Positions 51,601-61,380 of a DNA stretch of 64,000 bases are shown here, piece after piece. Source of the DNA: Antedon bifida (taxonomy: Eukaryota; Echinodermata; Crinoidea; Comatulida; Antedonidae); NCBI GenBank assembly GCA_963402885.1, contig OY727101.1, positions 13,730,917-13,794,916 on the forward strand, read 5' to 3'. How positions within the stretch are numbered: the first letter of the stretch is position 1; each line of letters opens with the position of its first letter. The notes below the pieces were generated by a model. It was not told where the DNA came from and made no database searches. It saw only the letters and a program-made list of their open reading frames with translations. A program made the translations under genes and the position numbers.

Positions 51601-54600
51601 AATTACAAAATCAGTAATGCAAGTGAGAACCACATATCCTACTTCCCCTACTAAAAAATTTGATTTCTTTTATATGTTTTTAAAACTCTACAGTATATAC
51701 AAATATGGGTTTTAGATGCGAGATGGTGAATTACAGATTGCTGTTGCAAGTGTAAATTCACAGATTCAATTTCAGGCTTGGTTTGTTTATGAATCCCCAA
51801 CACCTTGTGAACTCTGTTGACCCTAGTTGACCCTAGTTGAATGAGGATCAGGAATTTAAAGCATTTTCAGTCAAACATAGGCATTTTATAGGTCATTAGT
51901 ATATTTAAATGGGATAAAGGCCAATTTACACGACAAGCGGTAACATAAGTGGAAAATAACTATATTTTTTTGTTTATTTGTGTAAATTGGCCTTAATAAT
52001 ACATAAAAAGCTGTTACTATTGATTTGTTATTGAATGTCCATATTGTATGTATTCAGTGTTTTTTATACACTTTGGTTTAGTTTGTTACACTGTTTCATA
52101 TTCTTCAATATTTATTTATTATTTACTATTTTAATATTTTTCTATTAAAATGTGTGTACTTTTTTGTACTGCTACATAATCGTTTTGTTAGCTATATTCA
52201 ACAGACAATGTGACAAGCAAGTGCCAAACATTTTAAAATGTTGTTCAACAGACAAAAGACTTGGCTTGGGATGAACATTGTTTTTGCCATTGTTGTTCTA
52301 TTTGTAGTCATTTGGCATTCTTCCAGAACTAGTACTACTGATAATTGATTTGGCCTCTAATTGCAGGCTGTATTTACATATTTTATATATGATTTTATTA
52401 TTTATTTTTGTAGGCACAATAGAAATGAAGTATCACTTGATGGACCAATGCAAGGCCTTACTAAATCTCCGGTCACCTCGTCCATTGAGAGACGACCCAC
52501 ACTAATAAACAGACGCAATGCTGACACGCAAAATCATGTGATAACAAAGCGCTCCCAAAGACTGTCCTCATCAGGTAATACTAAATATATTTATGTTATC
52601 TTTTGTATTTCAATAATAATTTGTTTACACTTATTTATTTATTTATTTCGGTATAAAAAAACATACAAAAAGCAGCAGAAGCTGAAAGTATGGCATTTAC
52701 ATAATTACTGTATAAAAAGTACACAAAAACATCAAAACATTAACATAGGAAAAATATCAATACATTAAGTAATAAAAATTTATACAAAAAACATTCAAAC
52801 ATGAAATAGTCATACAAAAACAAAGGGAAATCAACCACAGCAAAAAAGTGATTAAAATTCATTAGATTGAGTAATACACATAATAATAGAAAATGTTAAA
52901 GTCTGAATATTTCCAAAAATTGTTTACAGTAAAGGTAATTTGGTTACAGTATGTTGTTGATTCTCAAAAATGTCAACTATGATTGTTCAGTTATATCTCA
53001 AGATATCATTCTCAAACAATAAAAAAAAAATATAAGGTTATATTGCATATAACCTAATAATGATTTACCTGTTAATAATCTCTGTTTTTCCTTTGTCATT
53101 ACAGATATTGGAGATATGGATTCTAGGACAACGGTTGAACTTACAACTAATCCAGAAATAATTGCTTTTAATGAGAGATCAAATGGAGATCTTATCAGCA
53201 GCCATGAAAACATGAGGGTAGTTGAAAATGGAATGACGAGCCATGCGCTTAGTATGAACTCATTGAATCAAGGAATTCAGATGCCCGTGTCTCCAATGTC
53301 TTCAAATTTAAGCGTGGCAAGTAATGAGCCACGGAACTCTTTGTATACCCATCTCCCAGCCTATCGAGCGAGTCCTGATTATGACACCGTTTTACGAGCT
53401 AAGCAAAAATTAGCAGAAGTTGGAGAACACAGTCAAAGCCTTGGTAATCTTGGCGTAGGACATGGTGTATATCACAATGTATTGTATTACGAGCCAAACG
53501 GTCGATACGGTGCCGCTATGCACCCAGCCAATAGGCAACAAATGTCACTAAGCTATAGCAACCCGAACACAAATATATCAAGTAGCGTGATTGACACGTC
53601 ATCAGAATCGTTACAATATCCATCCGTGAATCAAAACCTTTATAACCAAATGATGGTGGCGTATAGTACGCCAGAATTGAGTAAACAATATCATTCCGCA
53701 GAGGAATATGTCACAGAAAAACTGTTGAAAAATAAGTTTAAACCTCCACCACCGTATCCACGTGGAAGCACGAGCACTCCAGATCTTGCACGACATTCCA
53801 ATTTCTCCGTCAGTCACAGCAGTCCAGATTTAGTGAGCAGACGATTGCGCTCCTCCATTCAACCGGTGCAGGAAGTTACAGATTTACCAATGAACAGTTC
53901 GTCAAGTAGTAACGTTGTGAATATTAGTAATGTGGATCTATCGCAATCATTGCCTGTAGAAGCATTCGGTAACTTGCACCTGAACGGCAACATGAACCAT
54001 GTTATGCACCCGTTAAGGCGACACGACCAACAAAGTTTGAACTACTTTAATGGTTTGTCGCATATGAGGCCTGGTTATTTAGATTTATCAAATCCAGATC
54101 CCCGTTTAGTCTCGCTTCATGAGTACCAATCAGACCCGGCATTACGTATTACACACACTCCTCATCATGTTGTTCGACCGCCAAGTGATTTCGCAGATAC
54201 TAGTGATATGGACTCACCTAATATGCTCTACAGCCCACCACCAGCATATAAACATACCCCTTCTGCTAACGATGTGTTCTTTAGCCAGAATGGGTATAGC
54301 GAAATGGAAACTAGGTCACCCACGAGTCCTGGGTCACCCTCTAGAAAATTCACTCCAAAGCAATTAGAAAGATCTGCTGAAATGCAAGAACTTAATGGAT
54401 CGCAATTTGCACTGCAAAATCATCATGAAACAAATATCGTGCAATCACGTTTACGCACAGTCTCTGCCCCGGATGCGTTACAGGAGACTCACTTTGGTGC
54501 TTCTATGCCGTCTTACGATGCAACGTCCGATTCGTCATCAACTATGTCGCCGGTTAATAAACAAGCACCATTAAGTCCGAGCCACATGAGTGTTAGTTCC

Positions 54601-57600
54601 GTCACTACCACTGGGAGTGGAATGACGACTGATTCGGACTCGGAAGACCAAAACAAAGACAAAGAAGATGATGAAAATATTATAGGACCTCTTAAAATGG
54701 CCGCCATGAATGGTTTAACTCTTGTGCGACCTGGAAAGACCGATTCTGAAGGCACAACACCTGTCAAGCACCCAAGAGATGCAAGGGTATGTTCTGATAA
54801 ATATTAACCAAGTATATGTTTTTTGTATAGTACTATGTATTTTCCCGAAATTCTCATATTCCAAATGTGTTTTTAATGGTAACAAAGAATTTGGAACCTG
54901 TTAGACCAAGTATTTGGTAGAGTTTTCCGGGTCTCTAGAGAGGCTGGTATTAAGACAGTTGGCTTAAAAAATATGTACATTCAGCTCTCCAAAAAGTGGT
55001 TCTTAGATTGTATTATGTCATGTGAGGTGTTTTTATTTAATTTTGATTTTAGTTTACATTTTTGTTTTCAGCGGAAAATCCTTGAAAACCAAATCACGGA
55101 AGGACAAGTTTTTACAGAGTATGAGAAAATAGCCAGAAAGAAGCCAAATGCGTCATTCTACACAGCACAACTACCCGACAATGAAGCACGAAACCGCTTC
55201 AAAGATGTACTCCCATATGAGGTTAGAGGTCGTTTCTCAATCATATTTACTTTTACTGTTACATGGCTCTTCTTGCCTTCTTTTGTGATTAATAAGTTAG
55301 GGTACAATAATGACACCAGTTCCAACTAAGATCTGCGTAGAGTGGCATTCAAGTTTAGCTACTGTAAATGGCACATGTATAGACTAGTCTAGCATAATTC
55401 TCATGTGGTTTGCAGATGTCAGATTCTTAGCTCTGGTTGAATTTTTTTTCCGGAATAGTTACTACAGTAAAACCACTAGTAAGTGGACAATATCAGCACC
55501 AAACGAATTTACCCATCAATTGGGTTTTTCCTATTGGTGTTGGTAGTAGTACCTTTGGAACCCAACTAAATTTCCTCGAAATAGGTTTATCATAGTTCTA
55601 GGACATGTATTTATCCTTGTTTGTTTCACAAAAAGATGTGGTAAAACTTTTGAGATCCATTATATTTGTTGTACCATTTATTATAAGATTGTTTTGCAAA
55701 GTATATTTAATTTTTTTTTAGGATACACGCGTGAAGCTGGCTACAATGGTGGACAACAGCACAGGTTACATCAATGCTTCTCATGTCAAAGTACCAATAG
55801 CTGGAGAGATCATGCACTACATTGCATCTCAAGCACCAATGGAGAACACAGTGAAAGACTGGTGGAGGATGGTTTGGGAACAAGAGGTGCTTGTGATTGT
55901 GATGTTGACAGCTCTTGAGGTAAGTAGATTATAATGTTAGTGGTGATGGTTGTGGTAGGGAGATGGTTGTGGTAGAGAGGTGGTTGTGGTATGGTGATTA
56001 TGGTGGTAAGATGATGGTGGTATGCTATGGTGAGGATGGTATAGGTACATGTGATGTGATTTTGACAGCTCTTGAGGTAAGTAGATAATAATCTTAGTTG
56101 TGATGGTTGTGGTAGAGAGATGGTTGTGGTAGAGAGGTGGTTGTGGTATGGTGATTATGGTGGTAAGATGACTATGGTGGTAAGATGATGGTGGTACGCT
56201 ATGGCGAGGATGGTATAGGTACATGTGATGTGATTTTGACAGCTCTTGAGGTAAGTAGATAATAATCTTAGTGGTGATGGTTATGGTAGGGAGATGGTTG
56301 TGGTAGAGAGGTGGTTGTGGTAAGTTGATGGAGGTACACTATGGTGGTGATGATATACTATAGGTACATGTGGTGTGATTTTGAAATAGTGATGGTTGTG
56401 GTGTTGGTGGTTGTGATGACTTGTGTCTGGTTTTAAAGCATTTAGTACAGAATAACTGGGCGTTATATTATGTTTTATTATTCGATTTGAATTATAGGAA
56501 GATGGCAAGCAGAAGTGTTACCCATATTGGCCAAATTTCAAGGCATCAAATAACATGGTTGAGTTTGGACCAGTAAGTATTATCTTCCCCAGGCATATGA
56601 AAATGATCTGGCTAATTCTGTTTTGTTCCAACAATTCCACATCTTGTACAGATGTTCCCATTAATTAATCAAAATCATGCAAACGATCTAAAACTAATTT
56701 AAGTTTTTTTGGTCTAAATTAGTACATATCGCTCTCCAAAAATGTTAGTTCCACCAATATTGAGTGCAATTTTGAATGTTATTCTTTAAAAATAGGCGGC
56801 GCTGTTGGAATTTAAGTGAGGTTGTCCACAGTAATGGTCTTGAGTTTATTTATCTACCAAGTTAATTCCTGGTTAGACAAATGTTCTACCTTAATGATAT
56901 CGACTTTAAACTCTTTGAATGTAAATTAAATAAAATAGATAAAGTTGTGACACATAAAACACGTTTCTTAAGTGCTGTAATTGCTCTGAGTAGAAGTGTC
57001 AAGAGAAGATCAAAGCCTATTTTATACTGACACACAGTCAAGATGTACAGTTATACTCTAAGCTATTTTTGTTAAGTTTAACAAAACACAAAAATAATAT
57101 ATTAAATGATTAATTAATCTTGCATCAGTCATAATGCATCAAGTGAAGAGCAAAGCATTTTTTTACGGCAACACAAAGATAATATTATTATGTTATTATA
57201 CCTAAAGCTATTTTTGTTAACCTAGGATCTATTCATTTACAGTGTGATTTAGTTTGATCATAATGGTTATCATTGACCCCTTATAGAATAATTTTCCCAA
57301 CATAATAACATTTTTGACAATGAAACACTGTTAGATATTTTTATTAATATCCGCTACATTTTATCTTTAAATAAAATGTGGGGGGAATAACCTGTGTCTT
57401 TCAACCTACCTGGTTGGTTCACACAACTTTTATCTCTCTTAAACTGTCTACACTATCAAGTTTACACTAACTAGTTTGACAAAAAAATGTTATGGGCCCA
57501 AATATGTTAGTGATATGATATCATCATGTCCATATATGGACACATTTTTTTTCACATAATGTTTGATAGGGTAGACAGAGCTTTAAAGGTCCCTTCGTAT

Positions 57601-59286
57601 CAAATAACTGGTACCATTTGCCTGTCAACGGTGGGGGCTGTAACCCCCACCATTTGCCTGTCAATAGTGGGGGCTGTAACCCCCACCATTTGCCTGTCAA
57701 TAGTGGGGGCTGTAACCCCCACCATTTGCCTGTCAACGGTGGGGGCTGTAACCCCCACCATTTGCCTGTCAATGGTGGGGGCTGTAACCCCCACCATTTG
57801 CCTGTCAACGGTGGGGACTGTAACCCCCACCATTTGACTGTCAACGGTGGGGGCTGTAAGCCCCACCATTTGCCTGTCAATGGTGGGGGCTGTAACCCCC
57901 TGCTTGAATTCAAACAATGCACTGGGTTCACACAAGCCAAATGTGTACTGCTTTCAAATTTTTGATAAATCAACATTTGTTTGAGATTCATCAATAGTTA
58001 TCAGCTTTCTTTCTAACAACAATCTTATTTTTGATTTAAATATCTTCTTATTATTTACAGTTTAAAATAATTGGACAATTCACTAATGATTCCGGTTGTT
58101 ATATAACCAGTGGTCTTACGATCCGTCACATTCCATCCGGAGAGCAGCGTACAATATGGCATCTACAATACACGGATTGGCCTAAACAAGGCTGTCCAAC
58201 AGATGTTTATGGCTTTCTCAGTAAGTGGTAGTTTGTTTAAATATATATTTAATTGGACAAAACTAAGTAAAATAAATTGTGAGCTGAACTTTATGTGAAT
58301 CTAAGCCTACTCTAAGGTATGATCCCACTATAGGGTATAAGCCCATTGTAGTATATGTTGGCATTTAAGCAAATAGATTTTGAGCCATTTATTCTATTAC
58401 CAATACTGTACATCAAAAAATATTCAATATTGGTTGATACTAAGAAATCATACTAATTTATAAGAATTCCATTGGAGAAAAAATTGTATTAAATTCACAT
58501 TATTTTAATTGTATATGTAAACAGGTTTTATTGAAGAATTTCAGTCTGTTTGTCGTCATGCCAACAGTCTTCATGAGAAGGCAATTTCATCACCTGTATT
58601 AGTACACTGCGTCGCAGGTGTTGGCAGGACAGGTGTTCTTATACTTACAGATGCAATGATTAACAGTCTAGAACATAATGAGGTTGGTACTTATTTGCAT
58701 ATATTATTCTCATTGGCTGATTGGGAGTTTATTTGTTTTGCATTATAATATCCCTATCTCAATGTTTTATGTATCTGTGATGTTTTGATTATTTTAGTGT
58801 CATTTTGTACCATGTAACTTTTATTGCAGAGTATCATGAATTTCCCTGTTTTATTTATACGGACAATAAGGTTTTCTGAAATCCTGAGGTTGATGCTCAT
58901 TTGCATATATTGTTCTCATTGGCTGAATTTAATCATTATAAATAGTAATGTACCTATTTCAATTAGATTGGTACTCATTTGATAATATATAATTTGCTGA
59001 GGCTGATTAAGAGTTGTTGTTTAAAGTATAATTATGTACACATTAAATATATGTAGCAATTTAAAAAAATATTTTTGACGCTCACCATTCAAAATGTGTA
59101 TTCGCATTCACATGTTGGCCATTCAGTGTTTATAATTTTGTTTTTTTTTACATATAGGAAATCAACATTGCCAAGATGCTGAATCTGATTCGTCAACAAA
59201 GAATGTATACAATACAAACAGTCGGCCAGTACCAGTTTGTTTACAGAACACTTATACAGTCACTCAAGAACACAAGACTTATATAG
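31197..59286 (+). CDS. PTPN14/21-like: FERM and tyrosine-phosphatase domain protein, PTPN14/PTPN21 (Pez) orthologue
   Basis: Fifteen coding exons in consistent phase: 31197-31370, 31860-32029, 36043-36140, 37768-37838, 38679-38837, 40640-40728, 48430-48600, 52414-52574, 53105-54786, 55072-55221, 55722-55919, 56498-56572, 58061-58220, 58525-58682, 59158-59286. Total 3645 nt, 1214 residues (family about 1175-1190). The order is FERM domain (about 1-311), linker (312-925) and PTP domain (about 950-1210). The start [13 protein letters not shown] and end SLKNTRLI match family ends. The first coding exon begins at 31142 after 'tttttttccag', so 31142-31196 is 5' UTR. Pez proteins sit at junctions and cytoskeleton, bind YAP/Yorkie and Kibra through PPxY motifs and restrain growth. 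The active site is altered (see the PTP block). Vertebrates have two paralogues; this looks like the single invertebrate form. Confidence 0.94.
34440..35108. mobile_element. Pogo/Tigger-like element remnant
   Basis: The right end, read inward, is TA|CAGTCGACTCCGCCTAAG followed by a GGGACCGG block. This resembles Tigger/pogo terminal repeats (CAGT-start, TA target, GACC motif). The left side carries related 'aagtcgaaattcg' and 'taagtcgacg' words, but its terminus is eroded. There is no open reading frame. Confidence 0.4.
35725..35760 (+). repeat. Dispersed repeat block shared with 42117-42151
   Basis: 'atgctcactgttgattgg' followed by 'ccaaaagaaaaaaat' occurs here and at 42117, with one change. 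Flanks diverge within 30-50 bases. The family is unknown. Confidence 0.5.
38011..38236 (+). repeat. Three-copy tandem repeat, about 75-base unit, in intron
   Basis: Three head-to-tail copies of 'aatataatttatcagt...cattttctgtatcctaaa'. The second and third are nearly identical; the first is diverged. It lies between coding exons 4 and 5 of the Pez-like gene. Confidence 0.8.
39160..39293. mobile_element. Palindromic MITE family copy 1
   Basis: Inverted ends 'agctttgtctac' and 'gtgtagac', with internal 'tagtttgacaaaa', 'gtgtgatgtgcc' and mirrored 'gggcacatcacattttttgtc'. The whole element folds on itself. Further copies lie at 48252, 48879, 57441 and 63681. Confidence 0.75.
40740..40930. repeat. 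Dispersed repeat fragment, copy 2
   Basis: Contains 'aagctctggggcccctgg', 'attagccagtgagc' and 'accactggacat', matching in order the block at 61-262. The class is unknown. Confidence 0.45.
42632..42900 (+). repeat. Two-copy tandem repeat, about 140-base unit
   Basis: 'cccataccatca', 'catcattatcatgtgatt', 'tgtatgtt', 'aatcctag.aaaa' and 'acaatgctgt' appear twice in the same order, with several differences. Confidence 0.65.
43086..43392. mobile_element. TIR element (MITE), about 307 bases
   Basis: Left end 'cttttcacatctgca' with 'aacttgtaa' and 'gtaaccaggttt'. The right end is the inverted counterpart, 'aaacctggttac', 'acaagttgt' and 'tgcagatgtgaaaag', giving imperfect arms of about 52 bases. 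It has no coding capacity. Confidence 0.7.
43650..43938 (-). mobile_element. 5S rRNA-derived SINE (SINE3-type)
   Basis: On the minus strand 43861-43920 reads as the 3' half of 5S rRNA: 'gaagttaagcaacgttgggc' then 'cctggtta' and 'cttggatgggagacc'. This includes the internal promoter box C region. It continues into an unrelated body ('gctgctgctgact' to 'gtcattagtc'-like sequence near 43650). The body makes a SINE more likely than a bare 5S pseudogene. The 5' third of the 5S sequence is not recognisable. Confidence 0.65.
44549..44862 (+). mobile_element. tRNA-derived SINE
   Basis: The head resembles a tRNA with an A box (TGGCGCAGTG, 44556-44565) and a perfect B box (GGTTCGAATCC, 44599-44609). 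A body with 'acccaggtgtataaatgggt' follows. The tail 'aaagcgcctttgagc ... gggcgctatataaatg' ends in a (TTA)n run at 44849-44862. This tail structure is typical of invertebrate and deuterostome SINEs. A functional tRNA is excluded because the cloverleaf 3' half and acceptor pairing are poor. Confidence 0.85.
45638..47220. mobile_element. Unclassified 1.6-kb element with internal duplication
   Basis: The left edge is a palindrome of TAGGTGATCATTT and its complement (45638-45669). The right edge repeats AAAATGATCACCTA and ends in a second palindrome, AATTCGTCA/TGACGAATT (47200-47220). Inside, two diverged copies of about 300 bases (46365-46675 and 46725-47025) share 'gatgaaatgtaga..t..tatt', 'tgacgt.a.ca.atggcca', 'ttaattatctt' and 'gtaatttcacc'-like ends. 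There is no protein-coding frame, so it is probably a non-autonomous transposon. Confidence 0.55.
47551..47910. mobile_element. Foldback element with long inverted arms
   Basis: 47567-47607 and 47835-47875 are near-perfect inverted copies ('gttgctagccaaccaaaaaa', 'tgcgttcaac'). Weaker complementarity extends to 'atagagtt' and 'aactctat' at the edges. A 227-base unrelated centre separates the arms. Confidence 0.75.
48252..48369. mobile_element. Palindromic MITE family copy 2
   Basis: Bounded by 'gctctgtctacactatcaaa' and 'gtttgatagtgtagacaaag', an almost perfect pair of inverted ends. It lies 60 bases upstream of coding exon 7. Confidence 0.8.
48879..48990. mobile_element. Palindromic MITE family copy 3, truncated
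   Basis: Starts 'agctgtccacactatcaaac' and proceeds through 'tagtttgacaaaaaatgtg'. The segment 'tgatatgcccaaatatgg' is partly duplicated, and the right inverted end is missing. Confidence 0.7.
50705..50945 (-). mobile_element. SINE, minus orientation
   Basis: On the minus strand a promoter-like head with a GGGGTTCAATT B-box-like block (near 50885) runs into a body and then 'gtacagcgcttagagg ... ggtgctatataaatcc' and a (TTA)n tail. This is the same tail design as the element at 44549, but with a different head. Confidence 0.6.
51094..51117 (+). other. Candidate 24-base microexon of the Pez-like gene
   Basis: 'gctttcacttcag' then 24 bases (ACCAGGCTATGATAGCCAAC and ATTG) then 'gtaagatgg'. It is phase-compatible: inserted between the exons ending at 48600 and starting at 52414, it adds eight residues (PGYDSQH and a junction Trp) without a stop. 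Both splice sites are strong. Nothing in the family demands it, so it may be alternative or fortuitous. Confidence 0.4.
52414..54786 (+). CDS. Linker exons with PPxY motifs (2 exons)
   Basis: Exon 52414-52574 encodes an Arg/Ser-rich segment ([17 protein letters not shown]). Exon 53105-54786 encodes 560 mostly disordered residues. Family landmarks in order are [19 protein letters not shown], a [11 protein letters not shown] block, FKPPPPYP (PPPY at residues 579-582) with STPDLARH and SSPDLVSRR, a second PPAY (743-746), an acidic stretch [15 protein letters not shown], and [17 protein letters not shown], matching the conserved motif just before the phosphatase domain. PPxY motifs bind WW domains of YAP/Yorkie and Kibra in Pez homologues. 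14-3-3-type RxxS sites are plausible but not specific. Confidence 0.92.
55072..59286 (+). CDS. Tyrosine-phosphatase domain exons, altered active site (6 exons)
   Basis: The exons encode [33 protein letters not shown] (substrate-recognition loop, here lacking the canonical KNRY), [58 protein letters not shown] and the Q loop [18 protein letters not shown]. The nucleophile Cys (residue 1148) and P-loop Arg (1154) are kept. The WPD-loop acid is Lys (residue 1108; Asp in PTPN14, Glu in PTPN21) and the P-loop Ser after Cys is Val (1149). By classical PTP chemistry this predicts weak or no turnover, perhaps with substrate trapping. Junctions are all in phase, so these are not decay artefacts. Confidence 0.93.
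55920..56400 (+). repeat. GGTGGT-rich tandem repeat including duplicated exon ends
   Basis: Units of 157 and 174 bases each contain 'gtgattttgacagctcttgag' followed by 'gtaagtaga', a copy of the last bases and splice donor of the exon ending at 55919, then degenerate 'gatggttgtggtagagaggt' runs. Extra donors lie after 56076 and 56250. A partial fourth copy sits near 56367-56393. Confidence 0.85.
56573..57440 (+). other. Intron, nothing recognised
   Basis: AT-rich sequence after the exon ending at 56572. I see no exon, RNA gene or repeat in it. Confidence 0.4.
57441..57586. mobile_element. Palindromic MITE family copy 4
   Basis: Ends 'actgtctacactatcaa' and 'tttgatagggtagacag', internal 'ctagtttgacaaaaaaatg' and mirrored 'tccatatatggaca'. 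It is possibly flanked by TTAA-like sequence on both sides. Confidence 0.8.
57612..57902 (+). repeat. 36-base minisatellite, about 8 copies, each a hairpin
   Basis: The unit reads CATTTGCCTGTCAAYGG then TGGGGGCTGTAACCCCCAC. Each contains the perfect inverted repeat GGTGGGGG / CCCCCACC around a 6-base loop. Copies differ at one or two sites (C/T in 'caaYggt'). Because 36 is divisible by three, all frames look open, but the array sits inside an intron, and the reading frames over it are not genes. Confidence 0.92.
58683..59157 (+). other. Last intron, with a partial duplication of the exon edge
   Basis: 'gaggttggtacttatttgca' plus 'tatattattctcattggctg' at 58680-58725 recurs, diverged, at 58885-58930 ('gaggttgatgctcatttgca'). 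A further trace is at 58965. No exon is recognised. Confidence 0.5.
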
Positions 59287-60200
59287 TTTTGCTACAAAAA
59301 AGTTACTACTGTACTAAAAAGTTATATAAGTATCGCTACAGCACATTATTTATGTAAGTTACCATTTCTAAGAACACATGACTTATAGAGTATTCTACAC
59401 AATTTATATAAGTTACTACTATATAAGTTATGACTTATATAGTATCGATGCACTATACAATTTATATAAGTTTGTATTAAGAGCATATGATTTTATAAGT
59501 ATTACTACAACACATTATTTATGTAATGTACCATTCCTAAAAACACATGACTTATAGAGTATTCTACACAATTTATATTGTTAGTTACTACTATATAAGT
59601 TATGACTTATATAGTATCGCTGCACTATACAATTTATATAAGTTTGTATTAAAAGCATATTATTATTATAAGTTTTGCTACAACACATTATTTATGTAAG
59701 TTAGCATTGTTATAAGAACAGAAAACTTACAGAGTGTTCTACACAATTTATATAAGTTACTATAAGTTATGACTTATATAGTATCGCTGCACTATACAAT
59801 TTATATAAGTTTATATTATAAGAGCATATGACTTCATATAAGTATTGCTACAGCACATTATTTATGTAAGGTAGCATTGCGTGACTTGTATAGTATTGCT
59901 ACACTATATAATTTATATAAGTTTGTACTAAGATCATATAACTTTATATAAGTATCGATACAGTACACTATTTATGTAAGTTACCATTCCTAAAAACACA
60001 CAACTTTTATTTAGTATTCATGCAGTACATAATTCATATGAATTAGTACTAAGTACTTTGGCTTATATTTAGGATCATTAAAGTACATAATTTATATAAG
60101 TTAGTACTAAAACTTATGACTTAAAAATATAGCTACAGCACAACTTAGTGTTGCTTAAAAAGAGATTATATAATATCACTGAAGTACATAATATTTATAT
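59287..60200 (+). repeat. Degenerate tandem repeats in the 3' UTR
   Basis: About five units of 170-190 bases are built from 'acatgacttatagagtattc', 'tacacaatttatataagtta', 'atgacttatatagtatcgct' and 'cacattatttatgtaag'. Unit starts near 59364, 59529, 59715 and 59990 resemble the last coding bases, 'aagaacacaagacttatata' (59266-59285), as if the array grew from the end of the reading frame. Confidence 0.7.
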
Positions 60201-60315
60201 ACAAATCATGGGTTGTTGAAAATTTCAATTGTAAGCTTATAATAATAATATTGTTAATTATCAATGTAGTTAAAAATGTATATTTGTATATTTTCTATAT
60301 TGTTTTTCTTTATTG

Positions 60316-60321
60316 AATAAA
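60316..60321 (+). terminator. Poly(A) signal candidate of the Pez-like gene
   Basis: AATAAA about 1 kb after the stop codon, the first canonical hexamer I noted beyond the repeat array. Usage cannot be judged from sequence alone. Confidence 0.35.
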
Positions 60322-61192
60322 ATTAAGTATTATATTTAAATTTATTAGATACTTATTATATATCCAATTGTTACACTTCGATTTTATATGTATATAATAT
60401 TTTAACCTAGCTTTGTGTTTTTTAGTTAAATTTATTAAGTATTATAATTAAATTAAAAATAGATTAATGTATTAAAAATGAATATAATCATAGTTATTCC
60501 ACCACCAAATTGATATTATTTTAGTTTAACCATTATATTTGCATATAGTAATGTTACTGATTATACATTTTGTGAAATTGGAGATTGCTGAATAGTTATT
60601 TTTAATAGACCATTTTTAATTATTCATTTGAACAAATTTTCAAATATAAATAATTTTAATCTCGAACATAACATTGTCCATAAAAACTTAGATATTTAGT
60701 CATATTTTCACCTTTGTAGATATAGTTTATGTAATGTTTTTATATCAAACTAAACTAATGTTAAACACCTTTTACATAGCCTGACTGGTTAGATCGAAAA
60801 TTCATAATTTTACAAATTTGTTAGAATTTTAATAGTTGATAAAGCATATTTAAACACAAATTTTATGGTAAATCTTCATCCTTCACAGACCATAAAAGTT
60901 TGTTAATGTTTAACAATGCCCATTAGTACTAGACAAGTAAAATTCAATTTGAGTCCCATGGGCTAATAAATGATTATCACAACAGTTCTCTCTATTCAGG
61001 CTTGTAACAGAATGTAAACCACATAAGATATGCCTTGATATTATTTTATAAGTATGTGGGTTTACAATATTTGTTTACAATAATTGGTGTATTCCATTGT
61101 GAACTTTTACATTGGTTATTGTTTTTCCATTCAGTATGTAATTAACAGAGTATTTTGAAAGTCATGTAAACACTCAATGAACAAGCTTGCCG
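60322..61192. other. Intergenic or distal 3' UTR, nothing recognised
   Basis: AT-rich, with no open frame, RNA gene or clear repeat. Confidence 0.4.
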
Positions 61193-61380
61193 TAAGCGTG
61201 GTTCCCACTAGCAACGCAGTCTACACAAAACGAAAGAAAATGCCCTTCTGATAATTGTGTTTGCCCCCGCCTGCGTGAAATCAAACCTGCAATGTTTGCG
61301 TCGTCGGTTCCCATACAGCACTTGGCGTCCATACGTTGTAGCGTTGCGTTACATTGCGTCTCTAGTGGGAACCACGCTTT
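61193..61380. mobile_element. Short TIR element (MITE)
   Basis: AAGCGTGGTTCCCACTAG (61194-61211) and its exact complement, CTAGTGGGAACCACGCTT (61362-61379), enclose 150 bases. TAA or TA at both sides could be the target duplication. The open frame on the minus strand here is transposon sequence, not a gene. Confidence 0.8.

Larger units (their letters stand above)
48601..52413 (+). other. Intron between FERM and linker exons
   Basis: Contains a truncated MITE, a reverse-oriented SINE and a candidate 24-base microexon, listed separately. 49610-49790 looks like a decayed interspersed repeat. The rest shows nothing recognisable. Confidence 0.5.

Noticed and set aside
55937-56508. His/Ser/Tyr-rich minus-strand frames
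   Set aside because: Complement of the GGTGGT-type tandem repeat in a phosphatase intron. There is no independent gene evidence.
57524-57994. Long repeat-protein-like frames on both strands (156, 115, 111 and 103 codons)
   Set aside because: Artefact of a 36-base minisatellite, which stays open in several frames at once and sits inside an intron.
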